Of a stretch of DNA of 64,000 bases, positions 55,485 to 64,000 are shown piece by piece. The notes beneath the pieces are model-generated. The model had not been told where the DNA came from. It did no database searches and saw nothing but the letters and a program-made list of their open reading frames with translations. Numbering within the stretch: the first letter of the stretch is position 1; the number at the start of each line of letters is the position of its first letter. A program made the position numbers and the translations under genes. Source of the DNA: Zizania palustris (taxonomy: Eukaryota; Streptophyta; Magnoliopsida; Poales; Poaceae); contig JAAALK010000082.1 of the NCBI GenBank assembly GCA_019279435.1, positions 81,068,989 through 81,132,988 on the forward strand, written 5' to 3'.

Positions 55485-58400
55485 CTATGAAAAATTGGTA
55501 TCTATACCAAGAAGGAATCGGAGACCTCTTTGGTCCCTAGAGCTAGGAGTGGAACGACTAGTTCCAACATCGGAAGTTCTAATAACTTTACGTTTAACTC
55601 TCTTCCTCCCCCTCGAAGCTCTAAAATCCTTCTGCTCTTGTTGAAGCTCGGCCCAAGTTCGAAGCCGTTCGGGGCTTCTTTCCCAGCTTCTAAGATCTTC
55701 AGATCTTTTATTTCGAGCTTCACCTTCGTCTTCAGACCAAATAGTGTCTTCAGAAGACGAGGTGTTTGAATTAACCTCTTTCTCTTCCTCTTTAATATAA
55801 GACAATACATCTTTGATTACTTCGGGCGCAATTACGCCGGAGTCATCTCGAGGAATTAGAAATCGAGGACGCTTGTAAGTCTTTAGAAGTTCGAAGGTAT
55901 TCCATAATGAACGAAGTTCGTCGTTAAGCTCTAACACTTCGATGTCTTCCATAAGAGGCAAAGCCTAAAAATATGACAAACAAGATTTTCATTGATAAAT
56001 GTTTACAAGCATGAAGCTTTACATAGTCAAAAATCCTAAATGATTCCTAAACCTGCGGGTTCAGAGGAGGCTGACTGCTCGAAGCTTGGTTCCGAACTTG
56101 TTTCTGGCGTTGGCCTTCATCGATCCAAGCCTTGATCGCGGAACGACCTTCGACTCTCCATGAGGTTTGAAAGGCTCGCCAGGCAGCAGTCACACCTTCA
56201 TAAGGATTTAAAAGCCGCTCGTCGTCGAAGGTAATGGAGCCCTCTGTGCTCGGAGTGATTGTTCGGCCCAAATCCTCGTAGTAACGAAGTAGTCCGAGGG
56301 CAGACACTTGTCCGGAGAGTTCTCCGTAACGAATGCCTGCCGTCTTCATTTGCTTCGCTGCTCCTTGGATCCTTTTTAACCGGCGCAGCAGAGTGACGTT
56401 ATCATCTGAAGGAAGTGATCCAGTAGTACCGAAGTACTCCAGAACACCTAGCATCTGTTCTATGACCTCCGTAGCTACCTTCTCAGACTTAAGCTTTTCT
56501 TCGATTAATGCATCCTTGCTCGAAGTTGTTTCTGCTAGAACTCCGGAAATCCTAGCATTCTCCGTAGTTAAAATATTCTTCTGATTTAGGAATTGGCTAG
56601 CTTCCTCTTGGAGCCTCACAAGTTCGGACCCAGCACTAGCATGCTCCAACCGTACCTTTTCAATTTCCGCCCGAAGCACGATTCTTTCTGCTTCGAGCTC
56701 TTTATTAGCAGCCTCCAAGCCCTGTCTGGCCCTACGCTCCGTTGAAATCATGTTATCCATTTGAAACACTCTAGCTTCGGAGAAAGACAAGTTGCGTTTG
56801 AGAGTTTCATTTTCTTCCCGAAGCTGAGCAATTTCATTTTCGCTCGATAAAGTTGCAGCGCGGGCCAAGACCGCTTGTTAAGAAAAGAAAAAACTGAAGT
56901 AAGAAATTATTCACGTATAATTTGCTATTGGTTCGAAGGTGCTCCGTACCTGGTAAGCTGCTCGTTCCAAAGCAACGTTTAACTCCGAACTCTTCGCCCT
57001 GCTTAAAATAGCTACCAGCTTTGTCTCCCCGACTTCGCGACTGACTCGACCCAATGGTTTGAGGAGAGTCCGAAGCCCGGTTCTTTGCTCCAAAAAAGGA
57101 GTTAAAAGAGGGAGCATTGCCGAAGCCTCTTGGTCATCCCTGCTTGGCGAAGCTCCGGAGCGTTCTCCTGAGGTCCTTGGAACTTCGGTAGATGGCCCCC
57201 CCTCAGTTGATTCACTTTCATCTGTTGATTCAGACGAAGTTGATCCTTGAGTAGGGAGAGGCGCTATATGTCTTTTACCCCTTCCAGACCCCTGTTGAGT
57301 GACCTCCGGGTGCGGCTCCGAAGTTGTCGAAGGCCTTTGAATTGTATCTTCGTGATGTAATTCTACAGAAGGGGGCTCTGCAAAAGCTAAGGTATTATAC
57401 ATTGCATAATTTTGCAGAAAATAATAAAAGGATTATGCGAAGTTTACCTTCGACATTCTGGGGGAGATCGAGCACTGGACTGCTCGGAGGATCAAAGGTG
57501 AGGTCTTCGTCTGAATCCACAGTTAAAACTTCAACTGTTGGAGTATCTCCGTGAGCAGTCCTCCCTTCATCCACAACTAAAGCTGTAGTAACTTCAACTT
57601 CATCTTCGCCCATAGGGGCTTCGATTTGCTCTTCTTCTTGAGCATCCGGAGCTCTTACTTCTTCAATATTAGTCTGAGACTCCGGCATACCTGCAGTATC
57701 TTCAATGCGAATATCTTTTTGAGCTGCATCTTCATCAATCAATCTCACTAATAGTATATCTTCGTCTTCTTTAGAACCGGAGATTGAGGTTCTTGAGCTC
57801 GAAGGCGCAGGATTCGAAGGTGCGAGATTTTTTGGCTTCCGAGCCAGCTTCTTCACCGGAGTCTTTGCGGAGCTTGAAGTCCCTGCTTCAGCTATCCTCT
57901 TCTTGGGTCCTTTCTCCGAAGGCACCCAGTCCATCAGAGGGGGCGGGGTCAACTCCAACATTCCCCATACTCTGTTAAACCTCTCCCAACTCCCGACCAA
58001 TTTAACTCTCCATTCTTTTTCAGTCGGAGTTGGGGCACCCAAAATCTTTTCCGAAGCCCTTACAATTTGCTCTGAAGTAATAGGGGCTGAAGAAGCTAAA
58101 AAAATAAATAATTCAAGTTAGTTTTTCTTCGAAGTAAATATGTATAATACATGTTGGTTTTGAAGTTACCTGCAGGGCTCGAAGTCAAGTTAATTTTGCG
58201 GAGACCGCCTTCCGAGTCATCCTCGAAGATGATAGGCCAGTTGGCCATCAGCGGAGAAATTTGCAGGCCGAGGAATTCTTCGGCTAAGTCTCACATACTT
58301 AACCTTCGGCTAATCTTTTGAAGCAGGTTAAGACGGGCTTCGAGCTGACCTTCGTTGGGTTGCACTAAAGCTTCCTTCCAGAATTGAATTTCTTTGAGGG

Positions 58401-59115
58401 GCCCGGCCAGAGGACTGCTTGCCCCAACTTCGGCATAGAACCATCTTAGAACCCAATCAGTGTACCATCTGGCATTGATGGCCTTGGCAGGAAACTGAAG
58501 GGCATACTCATCTCGAAGCCTAAAGTTGATACTGCCAAAGGATACCACTACTTTTTCACCTCCGGAGCCTACGAAGGTCTTTGGTTGGCATGTAGCCCTA
58601 TGTAATGCTGCGAAGATCTCTGCTCTTCCTTCGCACCCTTCGGCTCTCAAGGCCCATTCGAAGATAGCCAATCTAGCTACCGCATTCGGAGATAATTGGG
58701 GGAGGGTTACATGGAACAGATCAAGTACCTCCGCCAGAAAGTCCACTGCAGGGAGGCCCAAGCCAGCTTCGAAGAAGGCTTCGAATACAACTACTTCTCC
58801 GGGTCTTGGCGATGGAATCATTTCTTTGCCTAGCTTCCGAATCATAACTCCATTACCAATTTTCCCTCCTACTACGATTGCCAGTGACTCTCTCTTGCAG
58901 GTAGAAGGCCCCAACTGGAAAGATTGATCCAAGTATTTTGTTGATGGCGGGCACAGACCTTGGTCATCGACGATTTGGGGATTTCTCCCTCCTGCCGCCA
59001 TGGATGTCATCGCCGGTATCGAAGGTGCCGCTGCCAACGCTGCCGCCGCTGCTGCTGCAGCCGTGTGCTGCCGAGCCAAGGCCGATGGAGGTGCAGATCC
59101 CTTAGTCTTCACCAT
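55485..59115 (-). pseudogene. B antisense gene: five exons, PF04195-like domain plus coiled coil
   Basis: Modelled exons (minus strand): 59115-58170, 58095-57448, 57377-56950, 56877-56053, 55964-55485, total 3,327 bases, divisible by three; intron phases 1, 1, 0, 0. Exon 1: Ala-rich start, EVVVFEAFFEAGLGLPAVDF, LPQLSPNAVARLAIFEWALR, NWPIIFEDD-type end. Exon 2: SEQIVRASEKILG, a basic region (KKRIAEAG, KKLARKPKN), then acidic. Exon 3: Ser/Thr-rich, LPLLTPFLEQRTGLRTLLKP. Exon 4: a long coiled coil (RARQGLEAANKELEAERIVL), LEYFGTT, GIRYGELSGQ, KAWIDEGQRQKQ. Exon 5: LNDELRSLWNTF, LRTWAELQQEQKDFRASRGR, basic tail. Damage: TGA at 58288-58290 where C has CGA, and the acceptor before exon 4 reads AA instead of AG. 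Introns are 70-90 bases, the size of short plant introns. Function unknown. Confidence 0.85.
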
Positions 59116-59231
59116 TGCGGCTGCTAGATTGTTTTGAGGAAATGGAAGCTAGGGCTCAAGAACTCAAAGGGCTAAAAAGTTTTTGATTGCGAGAATGCGG
59201 TGAAAAGGTAACCGGGTAACTTCTAGACTTT

Positions 59232-59241
59232 CTATTTATAG
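59232..59241 (-). promoter_or_regulatory. TATA box of the B antisense gene
   Basis: CTATAAATAG on the minus strand, 126 bases before the ATG at 59115. Identical in sequence to that in C (61058-61067). Confidence 0.7.
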
Positions 59242-59550
59242 CCTAGATTTCACTTTTTTACCGTTAATCCATGTCGTTTCGCATTCCTGCCGTTACTTTT
59301 CCCCGAGATTAACGCTTACTACAGTTTCCGTTGGAAACAGAAACTTAACGTCTATTTTCTCTAAGTCTAAAAGACTTTCGAACTTCTTGAGTCGGTTCTA
59401 AGATAGTTCGAAAAGCAATTATCTTAAAACTGATTTGGAGTTTATATCTTCATGCATTTCGGAGATGAATTAAAAACCAATAACCCCTATGCTTGGTTAT
59501 TTTTTTCCTTCCATATACTGCTCTCCTAACGTTACAGGTCAAACGGAGAA

Positions 59551-59568
59551 GCGTATTCGAGGGGCTAC
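59551..59568 (+). other. Polypurine tract of B
   Basis: GCGTATTCGAGGGGCTAC directly before the 3' LTR. CGAGGGGCTAC is found at the same place in C and E, and GCGAGGGGCTAC in L. Confidence 0.85.
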
Positions 59569-60063
59569 TGTTGGGGGAAAATATCTCATCTTCGGGGTTA
59601 TTGCCGAAGCAACATAAAGGCAGACAGCGGATTCGAAGGTTCCCAGATGATCATCTTCGAAGATACTCGGAGTCAAGTTCGAAGTACGAAGATAGGCATT
59701 GGTTCGGAGTACCTCTTCGAACTTAGGCTTTTCAAGATCTTTTCTGCCAGCTAAGATGGAAGATTTATCTTTTTTCTCATTAGATTAGTCTTTTACCATT
59801 TTAGCCCTATTAAGGAAGCCGAATAGTTTCCACTATGTCGGTTGTAATAGAGGGGTAAATAGGTCGTTTCCTTAATGTTTGGGCCTATAAATACCCCCCG
59901 TTTCACCCTGTAATGACGACGGAATACAAGTTATTCAATACACACATTCGAACTATTCTAAGTTGTTATCCTTTCGGAGGCTTAGAACAGTTCTCTTCGC
60001 AAACACTTCGTTTGTTAGTTTCTCTTCTACAGAAACCTGTTAGCGTAATCTTTTACACCAACA
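59569..60063 (+). repeat. 3' LTR of B
   Basis: 495 bp, differing from the 5' copy at four positions by my count (C/T in GGAAGAYTTATC, T/G in TAGGTCKTTTCC, A/T in GTTTCWCTTC, A/G in GTTAGCRTAATC). Confidence 0.97.
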
Positions 60064-60068
60064 GGGGG

Positions 60069-60237
60069 CAAGTCAGCAACGCGCTTTTGAGAAGATTAAA
60101 GAGTGCCTGTCATAACCACCTATGGTAAGAGCACAAAAAGACAGGATTCTGTTTCGGCTATACGTTGCTGCAGAAGATAGCGTGATAGGAGCGGTGTTAA
60201 CTCAGGATGTGGAAGGAAAAGAATATGTCATCACATT
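60069..60237 (+). pseudogene. Element A RNase H, start
   Basis: Continues element A after B: SQQRAFEKIKECL, a stop, then PPMVRAQKDRILFRLYVAAE and SVIGAVLTQDVEGKEYVITF, the beginning of a Ty3 RNase H. Cut at 60237 by element C. Confidence 0.85.
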
Positions 60238-60731
60238 TGTTGGCGTAAAAGATTACGCTAACAGGTTTTGAGAAGTTAGAAACTAACAAACGAAGTGTTT
60301 GTGAAATAAACTATTTCGAGCCTCCGAGTGGATAATAACTCAAAACAATTTGAAGAGGTGTCTTGAATAACTTGTATCCGGTCCTCATTACAGGGTAAAA
60401 CGGGGGGTATTTATAGCCCCAAACATTAAGGAAAAGACCCTTTTATCCCTCTGTTACAACCGACATAGTGGAAACTATTTGGTACCCTTAATAGGGCTAA
60501 AATGTTAAAAGACTAATCTAATGAGAAAGAAGATAAGTCTTCCATCCTAGCTGGCAGGAAGGCTCTCGGAAGAGTCCAAGCTCGAAGATATACTCCGAAC
60601 TAAAGTTCACCTCCATACTTCGAAGTTGATCCAAAGTACTCCCGGAGTTACATGCTGGAAACCTTTGATTCAATCACCTGCCTTTGTCCTGTTCAGCAAT
60701 AACCCCGAAGATGGAGTATTTTCCCCCAACA
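60238..60731 (-). repeat. 3' LTR of C
   Basis: Minus strand TGTTGGGGGAAAATACTCC ... TTTTACGCCAACA, 494 bp, with the TATA complement GGGGGTATTTATAG near 60404-60417. Close to the B LTRs but clearly a separate copy. Confidence 0.93.
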
Positions 60732-60742
60732 GTAGCCCCTCG

Positions 60743-61057
60743 AATACGCTTCTCCGCTAGACCTGTAACGTTAGGAGAGCAGTATACGCAATAAAAATAA
60801 TCATGCGCAGGGGTTAACAGATTTAATTTACCTCCAAAATACATGGAGATGCAAAACTTCGAATCAACTTCTAAGAAAGTTACGTTCGAACTACATTAGA
60901 ATTAACTTGAAGAGCACGAAAGCTTTCTTAGACTTAGAAGAAATAACCGTTGGCTTTTTTCTTCTAACGGAAGTTACGCGATGTATCAATTCCACAAAAA
61001 GATAACGGTTAAGATTGCGAAACGGCAGATACAAACGGTAAAAAATCATGGCCTGGG
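60743..61057 (+). other. Upstream region of the C antisense gene
   Basis: AT-rich sequence between the purine tract and the antisense TATA box. Contains two AACGGTTA/TAACGGTT-type blocks also seen upstream in B and E (for example TACCGTTAATCC near 59260 and TAACGG near 15960), which may be shared promoter elements. Confidence 0.4.
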
Positions 61058-61067
61058 CTATAAATAG
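61058..61067 (+). promoter_or_regulatory. TATA box of the C antisense gene
   Basis: CTATAAATAG, 103 bases before ATG 61161, the same spacing as in E. Confidence 0.7.
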
Positions 61068-61160
61068 AGGGCCCAGCCCCTTCTCGAGTACTCTTCTCAC
61101 CGCTTTATTGCAAACAAACCCTAATCCTCATCTTCCTTCTTGAGCAATCAGAGCAAGTCC

Positions 61161-62115
61161 ATGGCGAAGACCAGTTTCAAAGTCCCTAGGGCGGCTTCAG
61201 CCCTTGCTCGGCAGCAGGCTGCAGCTGCATCGGCAGCAGCGGCTTCATCGACGGCAACTCCGGTAGTAGCAGTAGTAGCACCAGTGGCAGCGCCAGGAAG
61301 AAATCTTCAAGATGTTGGTCCTCAAGATCTCCTTCCAGCGTCGTCGAAGTATACGGACCAATCTTACCAGTTGGGACCTTCAACCTGCAAGAGGGAGTCG
61401 CTCGCAGCAGCGATAGAAGGAAAGATTAGTCCGGAGATTGTGATTCGCAAACCAAGAAAACAAGCTATTCCTTCGCCAAGGCCCGGAGAAGTGGTTGTCT
61501 TTGAAGCCTTTTTCGAAGCAGGATTAGGGCTTCCGGCTGTCGACTTCCTGGTTGAGGTCCCGGATTTATTCCATGTTACTCTCCCCCAACTCTCTGCGAA
61601 CGCGATAACACGTCTCTCCATCTTTGAATGGGCATTGCGGGCTGAAGGCTGCGAAGGAAGAGCAGAAATCTTCGTAGCCCTGCATCGAGCTTCTTGCCAG
61701 CCCAAAACCTTCGTAGGCCCGGGAGGTGAGAAGATGGTGGTGGCCTTCGGGAGTATTAACTTCCGGCTCAGGGATGAATACGTTCTTCGATTTCCAGCCA
61801 AGGCCATCAATGCTAGATGGTATACGGATTGGATCCTTAGGTGGTTTTACGCCGAAGTTGGGGCAGGAAGCCGCTTAGCTAGACCCCTACAGGACATAAA
61901 CTTTCGGAGGGAAGCCCTTGTCCACCCAGATCGAGGCCAGCTCGAAGCTCGCCTTAGCCTACTTCAACGCATTAGTCATCGCCTGAGTATGCGAGATCTG
62001 GCGGAGGAGTTCATCAGACTTCAGATTCCCCCTTTGATGGCCAACTGGCCTATCACCTTCGAGGAAGATCCGGAGGGCGGCCTCCAAAAGATCTCTTCAA
62101 GCTCGAGCCCTGCAG
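61161..62115 (+). CDS. C antisense gene, exon 1, open reading frame
   Basis: Starts MAKTSFKVPRAASALARQQA and stays open for the whole exon (318 codons), ending ISSSSSPAG at a CCTGCAG|GTAAC donor that matches B exactly. Domain landmarks: SYQLGPSTCKRESL, VVFEAFFEAGLGLPAVDFLV, LPQLSANAITRLSIFEWALR, AEGCEGRAEIF, VVAFGSINFRLRDEYVLRFP, AINARWYTDWILRWFYAEVG, SMRDLAEEFIRLQIPPLMAN. This is the only copy of the N-terminal domain in the window with no stop or frameshift. An upstream non-ATG extension is open but I prefer ATG 61161, at the same distance from the TATA box as in E. The downstream exons are beyond D. Function unknown; PF04195-like. Confidence 0.88.
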
Positions 62116-62147
62116 GTAACTTCGAAAACAACATGTTTCATATATAC

Positions 62148-62644
62148 TGTTGGGGGAAATTATTCCACTTTCCAGGCTTAAGGCGTAAACCTTCCGAAGG
62201 CTGATAATGGCCCCGATGTTGGCAAGCTGTTGTTCGAAGTATGCGTCGTCAAGATCGGAGGGCACCACGGTGCGAAGCCCTGGAGAACTCTCCGAAGGAA
62301 GGATGGAGACTTCGAAGCCGAAGGATATGATTGATTGGATGTCTTGTTTATCCATCTACCTTGCAGTACTTTACCCTGTATAACCCTATGTATAACAATG
62401 AATAGTTTCCATTATGGCGGTTGTAATCTAGGGGCAAATAGGCCTTTTCCTTATGGTTTTTCCCCTATAAATACCCCCCATTGTACCTTGTAAAAAGGAG
62501 GCAGAACAAGTTGTTCAACCACACACATTCGGACCACTTGAGCTATTATCCTTTACGGAGGCTCGAGCTAGTCCTAAAGCACAAACTTCCTGTTTGTTCG
62601 TTCTTGATTACCGAGAACCTGTTGGCGAAACTTTTGCGCCAACA
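62148..62644 (+). repeat. 5' LTR of D
   Basis: Starts TGTTGGGGGAAATTATTCCA, ends TTTTGCGCCAACA. TATA region CCCTATAAATACCCCCC at 62463-62479. Followed by the primer site TTGGCGCCGTCCGTGTGGAT (62646-62665). Confidence 0.93.
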
Positions 62645-62851
62645 GTTGGCGCCGTCCGTGTGGATCCAAGTTCTAAAAGCTTGTTCTCTACTGCTGACTG
62701 CACTCCGAAGAGCACTTACGGAGGGAGCCTCGGAGTCCCAAGACTCCGCGCACCCTTCAGTTAAGGGCTTCTTAGTGCAGCTCGAAGGCCTTCTCTCGAC
62801 CCCTCGAGTCGTTCGAAGTCCTCCATCTCCAAGACATCTTAACGGCTAGCT

Positions 62852-64000
62852 ATGCCTCTGAAGCGTGGTCAAGCTTCGGGTCCTCTTCGAAGGTCCCCTC
62901 GGACCAATGGAGCCGGACCCTCGGCTAATCCGGCGATTCCTGCAGAGACCGCTGGGCGTCGAGCGCCTCGGGGTCCTCTGCCTCCTCCTACGGTGCTTCA
63001 GACCGACTACGCAGCGAGCCGGGATCCAGAAGTGCCCTCCGACGAAGAGGAAGGCCCTCCCGAAACCGAGGCTACGCAGCTAGCCAGGCTTCAGGAGGAG
63101 GTATCCAGGTGGAGGCAGGAGGCAGCCGATCGCCTCCGCACTCAAGCTTCCACTGGAACTCCAAGGGGGCCTCAAGACGATGGAGCCCGCAATCCCCCAG
63201 AAGTTATACATGTCCCGGAGGAAGCCGAGAATGCATCCTTCGATAATGAGTCTCCGTTACACCCTGATCTGCAGAGAGTGCCTTTCGACCCCAGGTTCAA
63301 GGCCTCAAAGCTGCACAAATACTCCGGGGGGTCAGACCCCGGAGAATTCGCCCGCTCTTACGCCCTGGCAATAGAAGCAAGCGGAGGGGTGTGAAGCACC
63401 ATGGCAAAATGCTTCCCCCTCGCTCTCGAAGGCGCGGCGCTCCGCTGGTTCTGGTCCCTAAAGCCAGGATCGATCAGTTCATGGGAACAGCTCAAAAAGA
63501 AATTTGTGAGCAACTTCCAAGGTACCTTCGTGGCCCCAATGTCCACAGGAAGTTTGTTTCAGGTAAAGCAGCGGGTGGGAGAAACCCTCCGGGAGTACTT
63601 CACACGCTTCGCCCACACCAAGTCACAGATCAAGGGCCTCTCTACCTCCTCGGTAGTTGATGCTGCCCGCGAAGGGGTGCTGAACCCCGACCTCCTCAGC
63701 AAACTCCATCGGAAGCCGGTAACGTCCGTGGCACAGCTCATGGCGTACTTCAAACAGTATGCCAAGGTGGAGGAAGGATGTCTTCGGCGAGTTGAAGCAA
63801 CATTGCCCACCCTCCGGGAGGTCAAAAGGGAGCCTGAGGCATCCGCTACACTGCAACCTCCACAAGACAACCGTTCCAACGAGTACAAGCGAGGGAAGAA
63901 GCATTTCCGCTCGGAGGTGCTAAACATTGCACCTTCGGCCTCGAAGGCACCTGCCAATTTCCAGCAGGTAAAAAATTTCAAGGCGGGGCCGCCAAAGCCT
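62852..64000 (+). pseudogene. D gag, in-frame TGA, cut by the window end
   Basis: ATG 62852 (MPLKRGQASGPLRRSPRT), Pro-rich N-terminal part with LARLQEEVSRWRQEAADRLR, then PFDPRFKASKLHKYSGG and EASGGV followed by TGA at 63392-63394. The same frame restarts six bases later at ATG 63401 with MAKCFPLALEGAALRWFWSL, FVSNFQGTFVAPMSTGSLFQ and FTRFAHTKSQIKGLS, and is open to the last base of the window. E has the same TGA at the same codon; B has CGA. Whether D is otherwise intact cannot be judged here. Confidence 0.9.

Larger units (their letters stand above)
48609..60068 (+). mobile_element. Element B: young, complete Ty3/gypsy Tat retrotransposon
   Basis: Two 495-bp LTRs (48614-49108, 59569-60063) flanked by GGGGG (48609-48613, 60064-60068). 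I count four differences between the LTRs (99.2% identity). Primer site, gag-pol in one frame with a single stop (49171-54561), 61-bp satellite in the 3' UTR, five-exon antisense gene (59115-55485), polypurine tract. It is the best-preserved element in the window and the reference for reading E, C and D. Confidence 0.97.
33569..64000 (+). mobile_element. Element A: old Ty3/gypsy retrotransposon, host of F, B and C
   Basis: A 5' LTR (33569-34930) with perfect TGTTGATA...TATCAACA ends is followed by gag, a repeat-rich linker, protease, RT and RNase H on the plus strand. The coding region is split by F (38476-46991, in protease), B (48609-60068, between RT thumb and RNase H) and C (from 60238, in RNase H). 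The sequence on each side of every insertion reads on in the same protein order. Own coding sequence in this window is therefore 34931-38475, 46992-48613 and 60069-60237; the rest and the 3' LTR are off the right edge. Confidence 0.88.
60238..64000 (-). mobile_element. Element C: Tat retrotransposon, 3' end, itself interrupted by D
   Basis: Minus-strand element entering through its 3' LTR (60238-60731), then polypurine tract complement (GTAGCCCCTCG, 60732-60742), then the plus-strand antisense gene. D interrupts it at 62148 inside the first intron of that gene; the rest of C lies off the right edge. The base pattern of its LTR puts it in the B subfamily. It cuts A RNase H after ACATT (60233-60237). 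Confidence 0.9.
62148..64000 (+). mobile_element. Element D: Tat retrotransposon, 5' end
   Basis: 5' LTR (62148-62644), primer site, leader and gag, running off the window. The leader between primer site and gag ATG is almost the same as that of E (long shared runs such as GAGCACTTACGGAGGGAGCC), so D and E are one family, while B and C form another. It interrupts C intron 1 after ATATAC. Confidence 0.93.

Noticed and set aside
1..64000. Host genes, tRNA or rRNA genes
   Set aside because: I looked for non-transposon proteins, tRNA-like cloverleafs and rRNA signatures and found none I can support; the only tRNA-related sequences are retroelement primer sites.

Overview
The window looks like plant nuclear DNA, most likely from a grass. 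It is gene-free intergenic heterochromatin built almost entirely from LTR retrotransposons inserted into one another. I see no host gene, no structural RNA gene and no bacterial feature. The grass assignment rests on Ty3/gypsy elements of the Tat lineage (second RNase H domain, antisense extra gene), a Tekay/Del-like chromovirus, Sirevirus-like copia elements with ~2.4 kb LTRs, and tRNA-iMet-type and GGCGCC-type primer sites. The species cannot be read from the sequence. For reference I name the elements A to M.

Layout. 1-2940: 3' end of Tat element L (+), with a degenerate antisense gene and its 3' LTR, inserted in the pol of an older gypsy element M (-, 2941-4437). 4438-7528: diverged repeats forming an inverted pair, cut by a solo LTR at 5380-5852. 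7529-9529: element J (-). 9530-10649: 5' end of element K (+), inserted in J. 10650-33568: chromovirus G (-). Its 3' LTR is split by a solo copia-type LTR I (12489 to about 14060) and by copia-type element H (15081-29532). H in turn holds a complete but broken Tat element E (-, 15135-27077). 33569 to the window end: gypsy element A (+), inserted at the start of a G leader ORF. A is interrupted by the gag-only copia-type element F (-, 38476-46991), by the young Tat element B (+, 48614-60063), and by Tat element C (-, from 60238). C is interrupted by Tat element D (+, from 62148). The inferred order for D is J > K > G > A > C > D, six levels deep.

Target-site duplications support four complete insertions: B (GGGGG), E (TTTTG), F (CATAC) and H (ATTTG). 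The solo LTR at 5380 is flanked by ATCTA. By my count the B LTRs differ at 4 of 495 positions and the E LTRs at 11 of 496, so both are recent. At a conventional grass rate of 1.3e-8 per site per year this is about 0.3 and 0.85 million years.

The most interesting content is a second gene on the opposite strand of the Tat elements. In B and E it can be modelled as five exons with the same intron phases (1, 1, 0, 0). It starts from its own TATA box next to the 3' LTR and encodes about 1,100 residues: an N-terminal domain like Pfam PF04195 ('putative gypsy type transposon'), acidic linkers, a coiled coil, and a basic C-terminal exon. It converges with gag-pol on a 3' UTR satellite. The satellites of B (61 bp unit) and E (118 bp unit) differ but share a core of about 20 bp. 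Partial copies of the same N-terminal domain occur in C, L and J.
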